64,000 nucleotides of DNA from Delphinapterus leucas (Eukaryota; Chordata; Mammalia; Artiodactyla; Monodontidae). Positions 1-12,800 of this stretch are shown piece by piece (the stretch's first letter is position 1; each line of letters starts with the position of its first letter). The position numbers and the translations under genes were made by a program. Where the stretch lies: NCBI RefSeq assembly GCF_002288925.2, contig NW_022098058.1:754021-818020 (forward strand), given 5' to 3'. The notes beneath the pieces were generated by a model. It worked only from the letters and a program-made list of their open reading frames with translations, ran no database searches and was not told where the DNA came from.

Positions 1-1194
1 AAGCGTGGTTCAGCCTCACTTCTCTTTTCCAGGAGACCAAGGTGCTGGTTTCAGCCTCCTTCATAGGAAGGGAGTACCTCTGGGGAAGCTCCTAGAAGAT
101 GTGGCGGGTCTCCTGTCCCTTTAATCGCTCCGTGGTGGTCTCGGAGCAGGGCTATTGTACCCTGGCTCCAGTGACGTCACCAGCAAGCCTGATTTGGAGA
201 TTCCAGCAACCCCTCCACAGAGCCTGGTCCATCCAAACCCAGTTGCTCAGATGCCTTCTCTAAATAGAAGGCTTGTGTGATGATGCCTCCCTTTGCCTGC
301 TTGAGGAAGCCAGGCCAGCAGGCCACGCTGATTAATCCTGAGCTTATTTTTACCTGCATCCACCTGTCAATGTCAATATCCAGAGGTCCTGAATCATGCA
401 GCCATGTGGTGTGGTGATAGGAGAGCCTGACTTCAGGACAGGACTGTCCCTGGTGTAGGGTGAATTCCACTGGCGGCTCAGGGATGGCTCTGGGTGGTCC
501 ACAGACCCAGCATGAAATGACACTGGCTCACACAGCAGGAGATTTACCATTCTCTTCGTCAGTTCTCTCCAAATCATGCTGGTTACTGCAGGGAAAAGTC
601 TCACTTTGCTGCCAGTAAGTCTTTAATTCTAACAATAGCTAATTTCCCTTTTAACAAACAGAGAGCAAACCTCAGGTTTGGGGTCCTTGCCGACAACAAG
701 ATCTAGCTAAGATAGAACAACTTTGATTTTCATCATGTCTAATTCTGCAGCCACTTTCCATGTATGGAAATGATGCTGGCGTCCCATGCACAACCGTAAG
801 ACAAGGCAAAGAAATGTTCAGCAAATATAATTCAGGTGTTCTATAAAGTGTGAAGAAACAGACACAATTAACATGGAGCTAATGAAGTTTGCACGGGCCC
901 CTCCAGCAGCTGCCCCACCTCCATCCAACACAAGGGACAGTGCGCAGAGATCAGAGAGGACAGGGAAAGCATCTTTGCTGACCGGGGTTAAGATATCCCA
1001 CAGCCAACTTTTCAAATTCTACAAAAGCACAGAACCATCTGAATATATTCTATTTGGGTTTTATTTTCTCGGTCGCCAGGCCTAGAACTCCAGGAGTCAT
1101 CCCTGACTTTTCCTTCAAACCCCACTTGCCATCCCCATTCCTGTTATCACCATCATTCTCACCATTATCGTCATCTTCAGGAGCATCACCGTCA

Positions 1195-1425
1195 GCAATG
1201 GAGGGCATCTACTGAATGCTTCCTAAGAGCCAGGCACTTATCTCAGTAAATCCTCCCAACTCCACAAGCAGAGATAATCGCATCCAGCCTATCTTAGAGA
1301 TAATGAAACAGACTTGGAGAGGTTAAGTGACTGGCCCATGTTTACACACCAAGTAAGTGGTGGAGTCAGGATTTGAACCCAGGTTTGCCATCAGACACCA
1401 AGCTCTTAACCATGACAAATTCCTG
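1195..1425 (-). mobile_element. MIR
   Basis: Reverse MIR: aagagccaggcacttatctc, gagaggttaagtgactggcc, aggatttgaacccaggt. Confidence 0.75.
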
Positions 1426-2029
1426 CCTTTAATGCAATCAATCACTGACCTAGCTTAGGCCTTTAGCATTTCTTTTCTGGTCATCAAAACTATCTAACCA
1501 ATCTACCTGCCTCCTATCTCCCACCCCTATCCCCATAGGAACCAAGCCATCCACTGTTCGGCACCAGCCTGACCTATATAACACTCAAATCTGCCCCAGA
1601 GACTCCCCTGCCTAAAATCTTCCAAAGCTGTTTCACCACTAGATGGTATAAATCCCCTGCACCTATTGGGGCTCCTTGATAGAAAGTGATACAAAGATTC
1701 TGGGTAATTTAAGAAAGAAAGAAAGGCAAGGGCAGGGAATGTGTTAGAAAGACATGAGGTAGCTCACTTAAGTTAAGCATGGGGCCGAAGAGAAAATAAG
1801 CACTGATCTCACGTTTGCTGGATGGATAAATGAATGAGAGAATAAGAGAATGAATAGGGCAGGCTGCTTGGTGAACATCACTGGTTTTTAGTCCGATTTG
1901 GAATTGCTTCAAAAGCCCCTAGTGGATGAGGCTCTGAACCACACATAGCCCCCTCCCCACTACTCCCATCTGTTTCTGAGTTGTAAGGACTCCCAGAAAA
2001 CATTCACAGGTAAAATAAGTAAAGCACCA

Positions 2030-2215
2030 GCCTGGAACCTGGAGATTTACACGTTAGTCCTGGCTCCACCACTCACTGGGTGGGCATTCTTGGGCTAGAC
2101 ACGTCCCCTCTCTCAGCCTCAGTTTCCACGTCTGTAAGATGGCCACATCCAGCAACTCCAAGTTGCCGGTGCTCAGAGGGAAAAGTAATGGAGTGTAATT
2201 GCATAAACTCTGGAT
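2030..2215 (+). mobile_element. MIR
   Basis: Forward MIR: ctggctccaccactcactgg, tctcagcctcagtttccacg, tctgtaagatggcc. Confidence 0.7.
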
Positions 2216-2540
2216 AAATCCAAACACAAGCTCTGAGAATCAACTTTCTCACTTGTATTTTGAGTTACTATTAAAATAGTAAAATAAACTCATTTTATTA
2301 AAATTAAATAAACTCTAGAGTTCATTAAAATGAATTCTACCCAGCCAAGAGAAATGATGGGGCCACGGCGGGCACTCACAGGAAGAGGGCTTTGTTCAGG
2401 GGAAAGGTAGCCCTGGGTTTCCATAGCTGCTACTAAGAATCCACCAAGTGCATTTACAGCACCAGGGCAGCAGGAGGAAGTTGAAAATTACAGGTGAATG
2501 AGCTGGGATCTAGCTACTGCCCAGCAAGTGGATTATACAA

Positions 2541-2588
2541 TAGAACATATATTTTGTTTTCTTTTTTTTTTTTAGAACATATATTTTG
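2541..2588. repeat. 16-bp direct repeats around a T-run (tail-only insertion footprint)
   Basis: The 16-mer tagaacatatattttg occurs at 2541-2556 and again at 2573-2588. The 16 bases between are T except for one C. This is what a poly(A)-only retroposition on the minus strand would leave. Confidence 0.7.
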
Positions 2589-3465
2589 GATGCGTGTGTG
2601 CTCGCACACATGCGTGCATGAGTGTATGTGCACTCAATGGAAAAGGCCCTAGAAACCCTTCCAGCACTAACCCACACAGGTGAGGAAACTGAGACTCAGA
2701 AAGTCTCAAATACCTGCTTTTGACGTGACCACTGATTTTGCACCAATGGTCTCTACAACCCAGGTGTCTTGATTCCGCAGCCAGTGCATGCCTGCTCTCT
2801 CATAAAACTCCCACCCATGAATTCTTTCTACAACACATCCCGCTGTTTCTCCTCCATGGGGATTGGCTGCCCCCTCAGTCTCCTGGTATGCCCGAGCCCA
2901 TGGGAGGCAGGTGCAGACACGTTCTGCCACGTGAGCACAACATACAGTGTTTTTTGTTCTAAGTGGATTGGCACCAACCCACTCTCAACCTGCCAAAAAT
3001 CTCCTGTGTTCTTTGGGCTCAAGTCCAAGGTCATCATATCACTTTCCAGGGAGCCATGGAACTGGCCCCAGAGAGAAGAAACATCTGGAAAGTAGAAAAT
3101 GGATACGTATTACTCTTGGAAGCAGAGCAGCTCTCACCCACCGCACCTCACGACAGGCATTTGGCTCCCCTTCAAGACCTATGGAGGTGGGATCTGGGGG
3201 AGGCGGGGCTGGGGCCTGGGGGCGGGGCCAGGCCCTGAGGAGAGGTCGTACCAAATTCCCCATAGGCAAAGCTACCTTGAGACCTGCACCCTCCTGGCTG
3301 ACAGGCAGTTGAAATGGGGCTAGTACAGCTCCTCTGCAAGGCACGACATCAGCATACAACAGGAGACTTCAGAAACGACATACAATGCTGCACACAAACT
3401 TTGTGTTTATCTGATTATTTCCTTCATTCAGAATTTAAAAGTGGAATTACGGCATCAAAGGCCGT

Positions 3466-3612
3466 GCGCATATATATGTGTACTGAACAATATATACTAC
3501 ATATTCAATATATATTATATATTCAATATATATTTTATATTCAACATATATTATATATTGAACAATATATATTATATATGTGCATATATAGATATCATAT
3601 ATATATGTATCT
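3466..3612. repeat. AT-rich imperfect repeat with inverted symmetry
   Basis: About 145 bp of alternating AT with recurring attcaatatatat and attgaacaatatat units that are partly self-complementary. Confidence 0.85.
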
Positions 3613-4079
3613 ACAATAACAGAAAAATAAAAATTAGAAAAGAAAAAAATTAGATGCCTCCTGTCACAGGAAGAGTTACATAAACAAATTTTGTCAATTT
3701 ATATGATATTTAAAATTTTTGAAAGCTTAAAAAATCATGTTTATCTATAATGTTTGCTCATAACGCCAGGAGAAAGAAGAAGAATGCAAAGTTATAAGAA
3801 CAGAACAACTACTTTGTGGAAGAAAAAAGCCTCTAAGGAAATAAACCAAAATAGTAACTACGGTATGCCTAGGTGGTAAGATCCTGGATGATTTCTATTT
3901 TACGTTGTGGTTTTCAAATGGCCTGTAACGAATCTGAATTGCTTTTATAATCAGAAAAAGGGAGGAACATCTTTTCAGTCTCAGCACCGCAGAGCCCTCT
4001 GAGCTGACCTGCCCTGCAAGCCCTGTAAATGCCCTGGCTCTGCCCCTCCCTTACCTGGGGGCTCCATTCTGGGTGCGGT

Positions 4080-4194
4080 TTTTATTTTGGTTTTTTTTGT
4101 TTTGTTCTTTTGGCCATACCTTGTGGGATCTTCGTTTCCTGACCAGGGATCAAACCCGGGCTCTCACCGCTGGACCTCCAGGGAACTCCCAGCG
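4080..4194 (-). mobile_element. Short CHR-type tRNA-derived SINE
   Basis: Reverse-complement SINE head: cctccagggaactccc at the right end, the gaccagggatcaaacccggg box inside, and ttttggccatacc at the left with T-runs. It is diverged, so probably old within the family. Confidence 0.8.
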
Positions 4195-6238
4195 GCCCCA
4201 TTCTGAATTTACGTCTGACATCTCCTCTGATCTTGGGCCAGGCCCCGTTTTCACTCCAGCTCCTTCAATGCTGTCTTCTACTTGACATGTAACCTTGAAC
4301 CACTTAGAGCCTCAGTTTTCACATCAGTGAAATGCCCACACCCAGCTAATCTCAATTCCCCACCCTCTGTGTCTTAAGATCCTGGCTGTTCCCAGCCTTC
4401 GTCAAAGGAGGACCACTCCATAATGGCCCAAGGGGTCCCAGCCTGGGTGACCTCCTGGAGCCACTCTGATGTTCTGTGACTCACATTTACGAGTGACCAT
4501 GGCCGCAAGGGGCAGCCAGGGTGCCAGCAGATCCCCGGAGAGCTTCTGAATGTGTTTGCTGTAACCCAAGTCAGCTCTTCCTTCATCTGAGTGAACTCCT
4601 GCTTCAGCCTCTTGCCTGGGATGCAGAAGCCATCCCTTTACAAACCTCCAAGAGAAATGCACTCACCCCATGTGGGGTGGCCAGAGTGCCGGCAGGAAAC
4701 AGCCAGCATGCTCAAATTAGGATCATTTAGGGAATGTTTAATTGAGGGAAATTTTACAAAGGTGTGGGCAGGGTGCAAAGACACCCCCAGGGACCATGCG
4801 CTTCTCTGTCATTAGCAACAGCCCACCCAAGGTGATGAGGATGTAGGAAAACAAATATACCCCCTCATCGCTCTCCTCCTTCCCCCCCCCCATGCCCTGA
4901 CCAGATGTAAATGGGGGCGCCCCACTGGCCGAACCCAAACCTCCCTGTTGGCCAAACCCAAAGGAAGCCAGAAGGCAAGGAGCCCATGCAGGCTGGCCTC
5001 CCGGGGCGAGGGGAGCAAAGAGAAGAGATGCTGCCCACCAAGCATTAGGAGATTTCTTAATAATTTCTAACGGCAGCGTGTGTGTTCACAGGGAAGGCCC
5101 ACGTCTGCCAGCACACCCTGAGATTCCCTTGGGAAGTTCCCCACCTGGCAGTCTACGTTCCTTAGGCCCCTCTCACCTCAGCAACGCTATTTCTCTCCCG
5201 CTCTCCTGCCCTTCCTCCACCTGGTGGCCAGCTTTGTAAACCAGTCACTCCCTCCCCAGCTGCAAACCTCTCCCTCCTTCATCATGCAGAGCAGTTTAGA
5301 GAGCATCCTGCCCTCTGGTCCAAGGGGTCACCACGCCTGTCTTCCCGACCAAACAGCGCTCTCCCCAGGAGGCAACCTGGCAACTTGTCTTCTCATCTCA
5401 TTTCACGTTTCTGTCATTCATGCTGCACAGCTCAAACTCCTCATTCGCTGCAAAGCCTTATCTGGGGAGTGCTGCAAAACATAACTTTCCCTAATTGATC
5501 TGGATAAACATGTGTCTGTCAATACAGATCCCATCCCTTCACGGATCATTTGCTGCGTCTCCAGCTATACACCCCAGGGCAACGCCAAGCAGGCTCAGTG
5601 GATCTGTCTTTGAGAAAGTCCTCTCCGAGACAAGCTGGAGGAACGAGAAAAATAAGCAGGTGCTTGTAGCTGGAAGGAGTTTCATGTTGGTATCATCAGA
5701 TCTGGTCTGTCCCCTGCAAGAATCTAGATTCCCTGGCACCCACCAAGAGACACAGCCCCGGAGCCACCTGCCCAGCGCCACGCCACACGGGCTCTGCAGC
5801 CCAGCTTGACCTCATTCTGTCTCTAAGTGACATCTGTCCTCTGCGCACCCTCCTCTTTCATCTCTGGGTATCCTGCCTTGATCTACAGACAGTGGGATGT
5901 GATGGGCACGAGTCCGAGCTCAGCCACACGGTGGACAGGTGACAGCAAGCTGGGGGCTCCGGGACGAGAGCATGGAAGCTGGACCCAGGGATGGTCGGGG
6001 GTCAGACACCAGGAAACGAGGCTGGGGATGTCCAAAGGGGTCTGTGCCCTGAGAAGTGAGGCGGGTCTGGGCTCTAGGTCATGGCTGGCTCACCAGGAGT
6101 CATCAGTTACAAGAGGGGACAGAGCTAGAATCAGAGGCAGTGACCTCACGGGCAATCGGAGCGGCCAGGGTGGCCAGGGAGGCGAAGATGGGGAAGGAAG
6201 CACCATGCTCCATGGAGGGAGGAGCTTCTTGGAACACG

Positions 6239-6371
6239 CAAGCCTTTTGTTTTTGTGGCCATGCTGCGCGGCATGTGGGATCTTAGTTCCCCGACCAGGG
6301 ATCGAACCCGCGCCCCCTGCAGTGGAAGTGTGGAGTCTTAACCTCCGGACCACCAGGGAAGTCCCAAGCCT
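6239..6371 (-). mobile_element. Short CHR-type SINE with target-site duplication
   Basis: Reverse SINE ending accaccagggaagtccc, with gaccagggatcgaacccgcg. Flanking repeats caagcct lie at 6239-6245 and 6365-6371. Confidence 0.85.
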
Positions 6372-6899
6372 CCTCTGGTCTTAAAGGAGCTCCCTTCAAT
6401 TCCACACAAGGGAACTAGAAACCAGAAGACCTGGCCCCAGTCCGACCTGCCACATGACTGCAGGCAGGAAGCTCAACCTCTTTTTCTCATCTTTGAAATG
6501 GGTCTTAAAGTAAATGGGCTTCAGAGGACTAAAAAGTGAATCAGACTGAGACGGCAGACAGAAAAACGTTTTGTAAATAGGCAGTTAGTAGCTGATATGG
6601 TTTAAAACGTTCTTTCCCGCCTAACAGGAGGGCCCCTTGAAGGAGCCTTCTACGCTTTATCCCAAAGTAGGAATGCATGGCGGTTGGGAAGAGGGATGAA
6701 GGATTCTGAGCCTGAGTACTGTGAATTTTAGACGTGACTGTGACCCTTACTCTTTAGGAAACCTGGAACAAGACATTTTGGGTTTCTCTGCATCTGTTTC
6801 AACATTTTTCAAGTGAGAAAAAGAATTCCAGCTTTCCCTCAGATCTAGAGTGAGGACCAAATGAAGACAAAAGAATTCAGTAAAATACAGTAACAGAAA

Positions 6900-7245
6900 A
6901 AGAGTAGTACCTACCCTTTAATAAGCACTTGCTCTGGGCCAAGCACTGTCTCACCTACGGCCCACAGCAACGCTCCCAGATGGAACGGTAGTAATAACGA
7001 CCACCGCTGACGCTGGACTGGTGACAGTACTCCTTACTGAGCACTCGCCATGCACTAGGCCCTGTTCCAAGGGCTTTCCAGGTAATTCCTACCTCTAGCT
7101 CCCCCAGTGGCTCTAGGAGGAGTAGGTACTAATTAACTCCCCATCCTGTAGCTGGACAGGCTCAGTTCACAGGGATTGATAAGCCAAGGTCACGGGGCCA
7201 AGCAGGGCACAGCTGGGATTCACTCAAATGCAGGGCTGGTTCTCC
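6900..7245 (-). mobile_element. MIR pair, nested or tandem
   Basis: Two reverse MIR starts are visible (gcttgctctgggcc-like aagcactgtctcacc, and cttactgagcactcgccatg) sharing one end (aagccaaggtcacggggcca). Confidence 0.6.
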
Positions 7246-7724
7246 AATGCATCATATGTACATTGTGAGCGTGTGTGCTACAGCCATCATATACCGTCTG
7301 ATACCTAAGTAATTCTAGTCCCGAGAATGATGGGCAAGAGAAGGATGACACGGGGCTCTGTCAGTCACCTCGCCCGGGACAATGACACCAACAGGAAGCC
7401 ACAGACAGGACCCTTATGTGCGTTCCAAAATGAAGCTGTTCCTGTGTAGCTGAAGAGGTGACCTGGAACCAACCCGCCTGGAGAAACTTGGGGCCCAAAC
7501 CTCTACCCAAGAAGAACAACTCACTTCCACTCAGCAGCTGCCCCCAGTCACCCCCGGGCTGCTCTGCCCACCCAGCCTAGGGCGGGCCCTAGACGGGGAG
7601 CCTGCTGTCGCACTGGCTGCTTCGCACATTTATCCCCAGGAGTGCCGGGGGCTCGGCCCTTCTCACACCCACACAGAAGCATACCATCTGCACCGGCACA
7701 CTGCATGTGTACCCAGGATCAGAA

Positions 7725-8835
7725 GATAGCCTGGCTCTACGCCCTTGCTCTGTGACTTTGGGAGAGTGATTTAAACTCTGTGCCTCAATCTGCTCACCTG
7801 TAAGATGGGGATAAAAAAAGTACCTCCTTGTAGAGAAAAGGGAACCATCCTACACTGTTGGTAGGAATGTAAATTGGTGCAGCCACTATGGAGAATAGTA
7901 TGGAAGTTCCTTAAAAAACTAAAAATAGAGCTACCATATGACCCAGCAATCCCACTCCTGGGCGTATATCCAGAAAAGACAAAAATTCTAATTCGAAAAT
8001 ATACACGCACCCTAATGTTCACAGCAGCACTGTTTACAATTAAACAACACATGGAAGCAACCTCAATGTCCATGAACAGATGAATGGACAAAGAAGACAT
8101 GGTACATATATACAATGGAATATTACTCAGCCATAAAAAAGAATGAAATAATGCCATTTGCAGCAACATGCATGGACCTAGAGATGATCATACTAAGTGA
8201 ATTAAATTAGACAGAGAAAGATAAATATCATATAATATCACTTATATGTGGAATCTTAAAAAATGATACAAATGAACTTATTTACAAAACAGAAATAGAC
8301 TCAGACATGGAAAACAAACTTATGGTTACCAAAGGGGAAAGGGGGGTACGGATAAACTAGGAGTTCGGGGTTAACAGATACACACTACTGTATATAAAAT
8401 AAACAACAAGGACCTGTTGTATAGCACAGGGAACTCTACCCAACATCTTGTAATATCCTACAATAGAGCAGAATCTGAAAAAGAACAGATATATGTATAT
8501 ATGTATAACTGAATCACTTTGCTATACACCTGAAACTGACACAACCATACTTCAACAATAAGTAATCAACTTATTTCTGAAGTCAGTCAACTATACTTCA
8601 ACAATAATAATTAATAATAAAGTCAGAGTTAAGGCTTTGAACAAGGGGACTGGTTTTCCTAAACAAACAGTACAGTTTAGGAATACCTTAAATAATCACT
8701 AGAAAGTGTTGGAGGATTACATTAATAATGATAAAGAAAAAAAAAAGTCCCTCCTTCCTAAAACTGTTGAGAAGATTTAGGGTCTAACACTTATAAAATG
8801 GTTACAACAGCACATCATAAGCTTAGTAAAGTCTT
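7725..8835 (+). mobile_element. MIR split by the L1
   Basis: Forward MIR at 7725-7829 (tgctctgtgactttgggaga; cacctgtaagatggggataa), resuming at 8757-8835 (ctaaaactgttgagaagatt). The gap is the L1 insertion. Confidence 0.65.
7813..8756 (+). mobile_element. 5'-truncated L1 with candidate 3' transduction, inserted in a MIR
   Basis: Bases 7830 to about 8,620 match the end of L1 ORF2 ([16 protein letters not shown], then [11 protein letters not shown]) and its 3'UTR. The L1-type end is followed by about 115 bp that is not L1 (about 8,625-8,735) and then an A-run. Near-identical 17-bp repeats (7813-7829 and 8740-8756, one mismatch) flank the whole block. A MIR resumes on the far side, so the block inserted as one unit. 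Confidence 0.78.
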
Positions 8836-9112
8836 ATATTTGCCATAATTACTCCCAGTTGCAATCAGTAAAAAAGCGAAACAGGAACTGGGAGGGGTCA
8901 CAGCACCTCCCAAGGCTAGATTAGACGAATCTCACAGAGCTTTGTAATATGACTGAGGTGGGAAGAGACAACAGTTCTGTCAGTATAACAAGGTTCAGAC
9001 ACTGGGCTGGGTCTCCTGCATGGAACTGCGATGACTGGCCACAAGCCCCTAAGGTGAGAGGCTTGGATTTCTACCAGGTACCTGGGGGCAGCCGAAAAAA
9101 AAAAAAAAAACG

Positions 9113-9327
9113 AGCAAGAAGAATGGGACTTCCTGGCGGTCCAGTGGTTAAGACTCGACCTTCCGATGCAGGGGGTGCGGGTTCGATCCCTGATCAGGGA
9201 GCTAAGATCCCACGTGCCTGGTGGCCAAAACACCAAAACATAAAACAGAAGCAATATTGCGACAAATTCCATAAAGAGTTTAAAAAATGGTCCACATCAA
9301 AAAAAAAAAAAAACAACAAGCAAGAAG
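9113..9327 (+). mobile_element. CHR-1-like SINE with long tail and target-site duplication
   Basis: Forward SINE at 9122-9318: gacttcctggcggtccagtgg head, gggttcgatccctgatcagg box, a tail containing aaattccataaagagtttaa, then poly-A. Direct repeats agcaagaag lie at 9113-9121 and 9319-9327. An A-run also precedes the left repeat. Confidence 0.9.
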
Positions 9328-9594
9328 TAGCGTCTCTCTCCTTCTGATCTCTTGCAGGAACCCGCAGCGCCACAGTGAGGGCAAGGATCAGACTGAAGGG
9401 CTACCCGGCACCCAGGGAGGGGGGTGAAGGTGGGCAGCTAGTCACCGAGCTACCTTCCTTCACAAGATGAGAGCCCCACTGTCTAGCTCAGGAAGCCGTC
9501 AGCAGCAGGCCTGGGGACAAGGAGTGACAAAGGCATGAGTCTCCCATCATGCTTATTGCTAAGTCACGGTCACGTCTCCCTCCCCCACCAAACC

Positions 9595-9845
9595 AGACAG
9601 AGCATGGGCTCTGGAGCCAGACTGCCCCTGTCCAAATGTCCAAATCCCTGCTTCTCCCCTCGATGTGGGACTCTGACTTAATTCCTCTGGGCCTTAGTCG
9701 TTCCTCTCTCACGTGGAGGTCCGGTTCATACTTCCCTTGCAGTACTGACATCAGACGACACGTCAGGAGCCCAGAAGAGCATCTGACACGTGGGCGGTAC
9801 TCCCGAAATGCTCACCACCATTTTGAACACCGAGGGTCCTCAAGG
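9595..9845 (+). mobile_element. MIR
   Basis: Forward MIR: gagcatgggctctggagcca, gacttaattcctctgggcct. Confidence 0.65.
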
Positions 9846-10284
9846 TGAGATCAGGGCCTGATCCACCTCTGCTTCCCCTGTCCCTTAGATTCGAGAGCTA
9901 ATGTGTTGACCTAAAGCCCTTCCAGTCCGGCATCTCAAGGCTGCCTTCCTAAACGTCACTATTGATTTCCATGGTGTCTTTTTGGAAGGATAAAGCAGTT
10001 TTAACTGCAACCAATGAATAACGGAAGATATATTAAATACACCTCTGAAGAAACTTCCTGGAGCCACCCTGAGTTCCCTGAGATGACCCGACAGCCCAAG
10101 GACCAGCGAGAGTGAGAGGCCCTCACAGCGTTCTGATTTTACCGGATAAGGCACTCCTCCCGCGTGCAGGAGAAACGCTCTGAGGTTTCATGTGTGTGCA
10201 CCTGTGGCACCCTGGTGGAGAGAGTCGAAGGCAGCAGGAAGCCTTGGAAACTGTGGAGGTTGTCTTTCCCACTCCTAACATGAA

Positions 10285-10480
10285 AAATACGTGTGCAGTG
10301 CTGTAGTCTGCAAAGCTCTTTCCCATTCCCTGTCTTATATGAGCCTTCAAACAACCCTGCAAGGGAGGTAGGACAGGGATTCTCCCCACTTCACAGATGA
10401 AGAAACAGGTTTAGAGAAGGTCAACCCACGGTGAGCTAAGAACTGAAATTTCAGGCTCCAAGTTCTGATTCCAAAGCTGT
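10285..10480 (-). mobile_element. MIR
   Basis: Reverse MIR: aaacaaccctgcaagggagg and ccacttcacagatgaagaaa. Confidence 0.65.
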
Positions 10481-10524
10481 TTTTTGACTCCAAAAGTCAA
10501 TTTCCTGTTCTAGCCATTTGTAAG

Positions 10525-10690
10525 AATCATCTTGGGACACTGGGTAAAACTACAGAATCTCAGCCACTAAAACCCCAAATATCTAGGGCTGGGACTGGGA
10601 ATATGCATTTTCGACCAACTTTCTGGGTGACACTAAGTGCAGTCAGGTCCAGATACTCGGCCTGGCTTTTGGAAAACACTGCCTGATATC
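10525..10690 (+). mobile_element. MER5A-like hAT element
   Basis: Begins near agaatcatcttgggacactg and carries the actacagaatctcagccact and gggaatatgcatttt landmarks. Confidence 0.5.
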
Positions 10691-10717
10691 ACACAACCTC
10701 AGACTCTGTGCTTAGAC

Positions 10718-11070
10718 ACCTTCTAAGTTTGTGTGGGTTGCTAGAACAGAATATCACAGACAGGGTGGCTTATAAACAAAAGAAATGCGTATCTCACAGC
10801 TCTAAAGACTGGAAGTCCAAGACCAAAGGGCCAGCAAGTCGGTTTGTGCTGAGGGTCTGCTTCTTAGTTCAGAAACAGCCATCTTCTAGCTTTAACCTCA
10901 CGTGACAAGGGAGCTCCCTGGGGTCTCTTTGATAAGGGCACTGATCCCATAAATGGCAGCTCTGCCCTCATGACCTAAGCATCTCCCCAAGGCCCCACCT
11001 CCAAACACCATCACATTAGGGGGTTAGGATTTCAACATATGAATTTGGGAGGAACATTCAGTTTACAGCA
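10718..11070 (-). mobile_element. MLT1-like LTR, reverse
   Basis: Reads in reverse orientation: gtggcttataaacaaaagaa, then ggccccacctccaaacacca and gaatttgggaggaacattca. These are reverse-strand MLT1/MaLR landmarks. Confidence 0.7.
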
Positions 11071-12094
11071 CCCTCCTTCTGCTCTACCCCCAATGCTAAG
11101 GGTCTAATCTCTTCCTCCCAACACGCGCCTCTCCCTGGATCCCCTCATACTACTAACAGCCCAAATCCCTTGAGAACTCGTGCGCCATGCATACCGCACA
11201 CACTATTCATTTAGTCTCCCCACAGCCCTAATGGTCAGTACTCCCGTCTTACAGATGGAGGCCTCCGGGCAAGCACGAGTGAGCTGCAAGCTGTGAACCC
11301 CAGGCCGTGACCACGGAGACCACACTGTGTGGCTTTGTGCCACACTGTAATGTCCCATCCTGTGTCCCAGCCCCCTTAAAGTTCTGCCAGATTTTCTGAT
11401 CATGGGACAAAAACAGATAGTCTAAAATGACACTAAAATGACAGTGACTCATTCTGGCCTAAAAGATGAGCTCCCCATGTCCAGGTCCCATCTTTCTTTT
11501 AGCAGGAAATCCCAATTCCATCAGCTGATGGGGAAAAAGCAAAGACATGCCCCAGACTTGAAGACATAAAGACAAGTAGCAACACGCTCCTACAGCTTGG
11601 GGACCAGGCTAGAGGGAGGGGACCCCAAATCTGAACGCCCCAGGGCCATTCTGCTCCAAAGTACAGGAAAATTATCAACTGCTTAGAGTACCGCTAGACA
11701 GAACATTCTATGGTGCTTTCCTCTATGCATGTTTCACTCTGAGGAATATACAATCAGAAAATAAGCACAGGTCAAAGGTTTAATTCTTGGAAGGAAAAAA
11801 AAAAAAAGACAGAGAAATTTCTCAGGATTGACCTGTGGTCTGTTAGAGATGCAACCCACCTCCCAGAACAGGGGTGAGAGGCTCGCCTGGCCGCGTTCCG
11901 TGGGCTCCCGGACGCCGGAGGTTGGAGACAAGGAGGGGGCAGGTGCCCGGGAGGCCGCTGGGCCCCCCTCACCAACCATAGCAGCCCCACTTGATCTGTG
12001 AGCCGGGTTTATGAATCTGGGTCCCACAGATTCGCGGGAGAAAAGGTGAAATTTTAAAAGGAAAACTGGGATCAAATGCAACTCTCCAAAGTAC

Positions 12095-12185
12095 AGAAAG
12101 AAAACTGAAGCCCCAGAGGAGCCTGAACAGACTTGTCCAGGGCCACACAGCTGATAGAGGCCAGACTGGAATTAAAATCCGGTAT
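12095..12185 (-). mobile_element. MIR fragment
   Basis: Reverse MIR: acttgtccagggccacacag. Confidence 0.55.
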
Positions 12186-12619
12186 TTTTTGTGTTAAATC
12201 AACGTGTGGCACCTCCTCCTAGTCCTTGGGTCATGCTTGGCGGTCATCACTGACACGCACCACTCTCACGTAAGGCAGTGACGAGCAAAAACCCAGCCGC
12301 CGGCCGGCCAGTGGTCCAGCGGAGGCCGAGACAAGGCAAATCAGGGACCAGCGCACGCGCATGTGCCCCGAGACATGAGCACAGAGGAGGGGCCGCTGGA
12401 TGCCGCCCGACCCGAGGGCATGGTTGAAAACAACGCAGGGAAGTAGTGCGTGTGAGCTGTGCTGAAGGATGAAGAAGGGGAGCTGGCAGAATAGAGGTCA
12501 CTCGCACTCACTCTGGTGCACCAGGCCCTGCTCAAGGGTCACCTGGAGAGGCGCTGTGACAAGCACTCAGGCCCTGCCCGTAGCCAAAAAGGAGTTTGCT
12601 TCTGGGAAGAGATGGCCTT

Positions 12620-12800
12620 TCCAGGTACTGAGCACCTACTGAGGCTGAGCTCTGCCCGCCTGATCTCTCTTCAACCCGCCCTGCAAAGCAAGTGGTATCA
12701 TCCCATCTCACAGATGAGGTAACTGAGGCTCAGCAAGGTTAAGAGAACTGCCCAGTGTCACACAGCTGATTAACGGGCAGGGCCAGAATCTGAACCAGAG
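12620..12800 (-). mobile_element. MIR
   Basis: Reverse MIR: ctcacagatgaggtaactga, cagtgtcacacagctgatta. Confidence 0.7.

Noticed and set aside
5827..6384. A 185-codon plus-strand frame
   Set aside because: Its C-terminal third is translated SINE sequence and the rest has no family features.
9125..9200. tRNA-like promoter boxes in SINE heads (all copies)
   Set aside because: The A/B-box-like text belongs to tRNA-derived SINEs; no complete cloverleaf of a functional tRNA gene was found.
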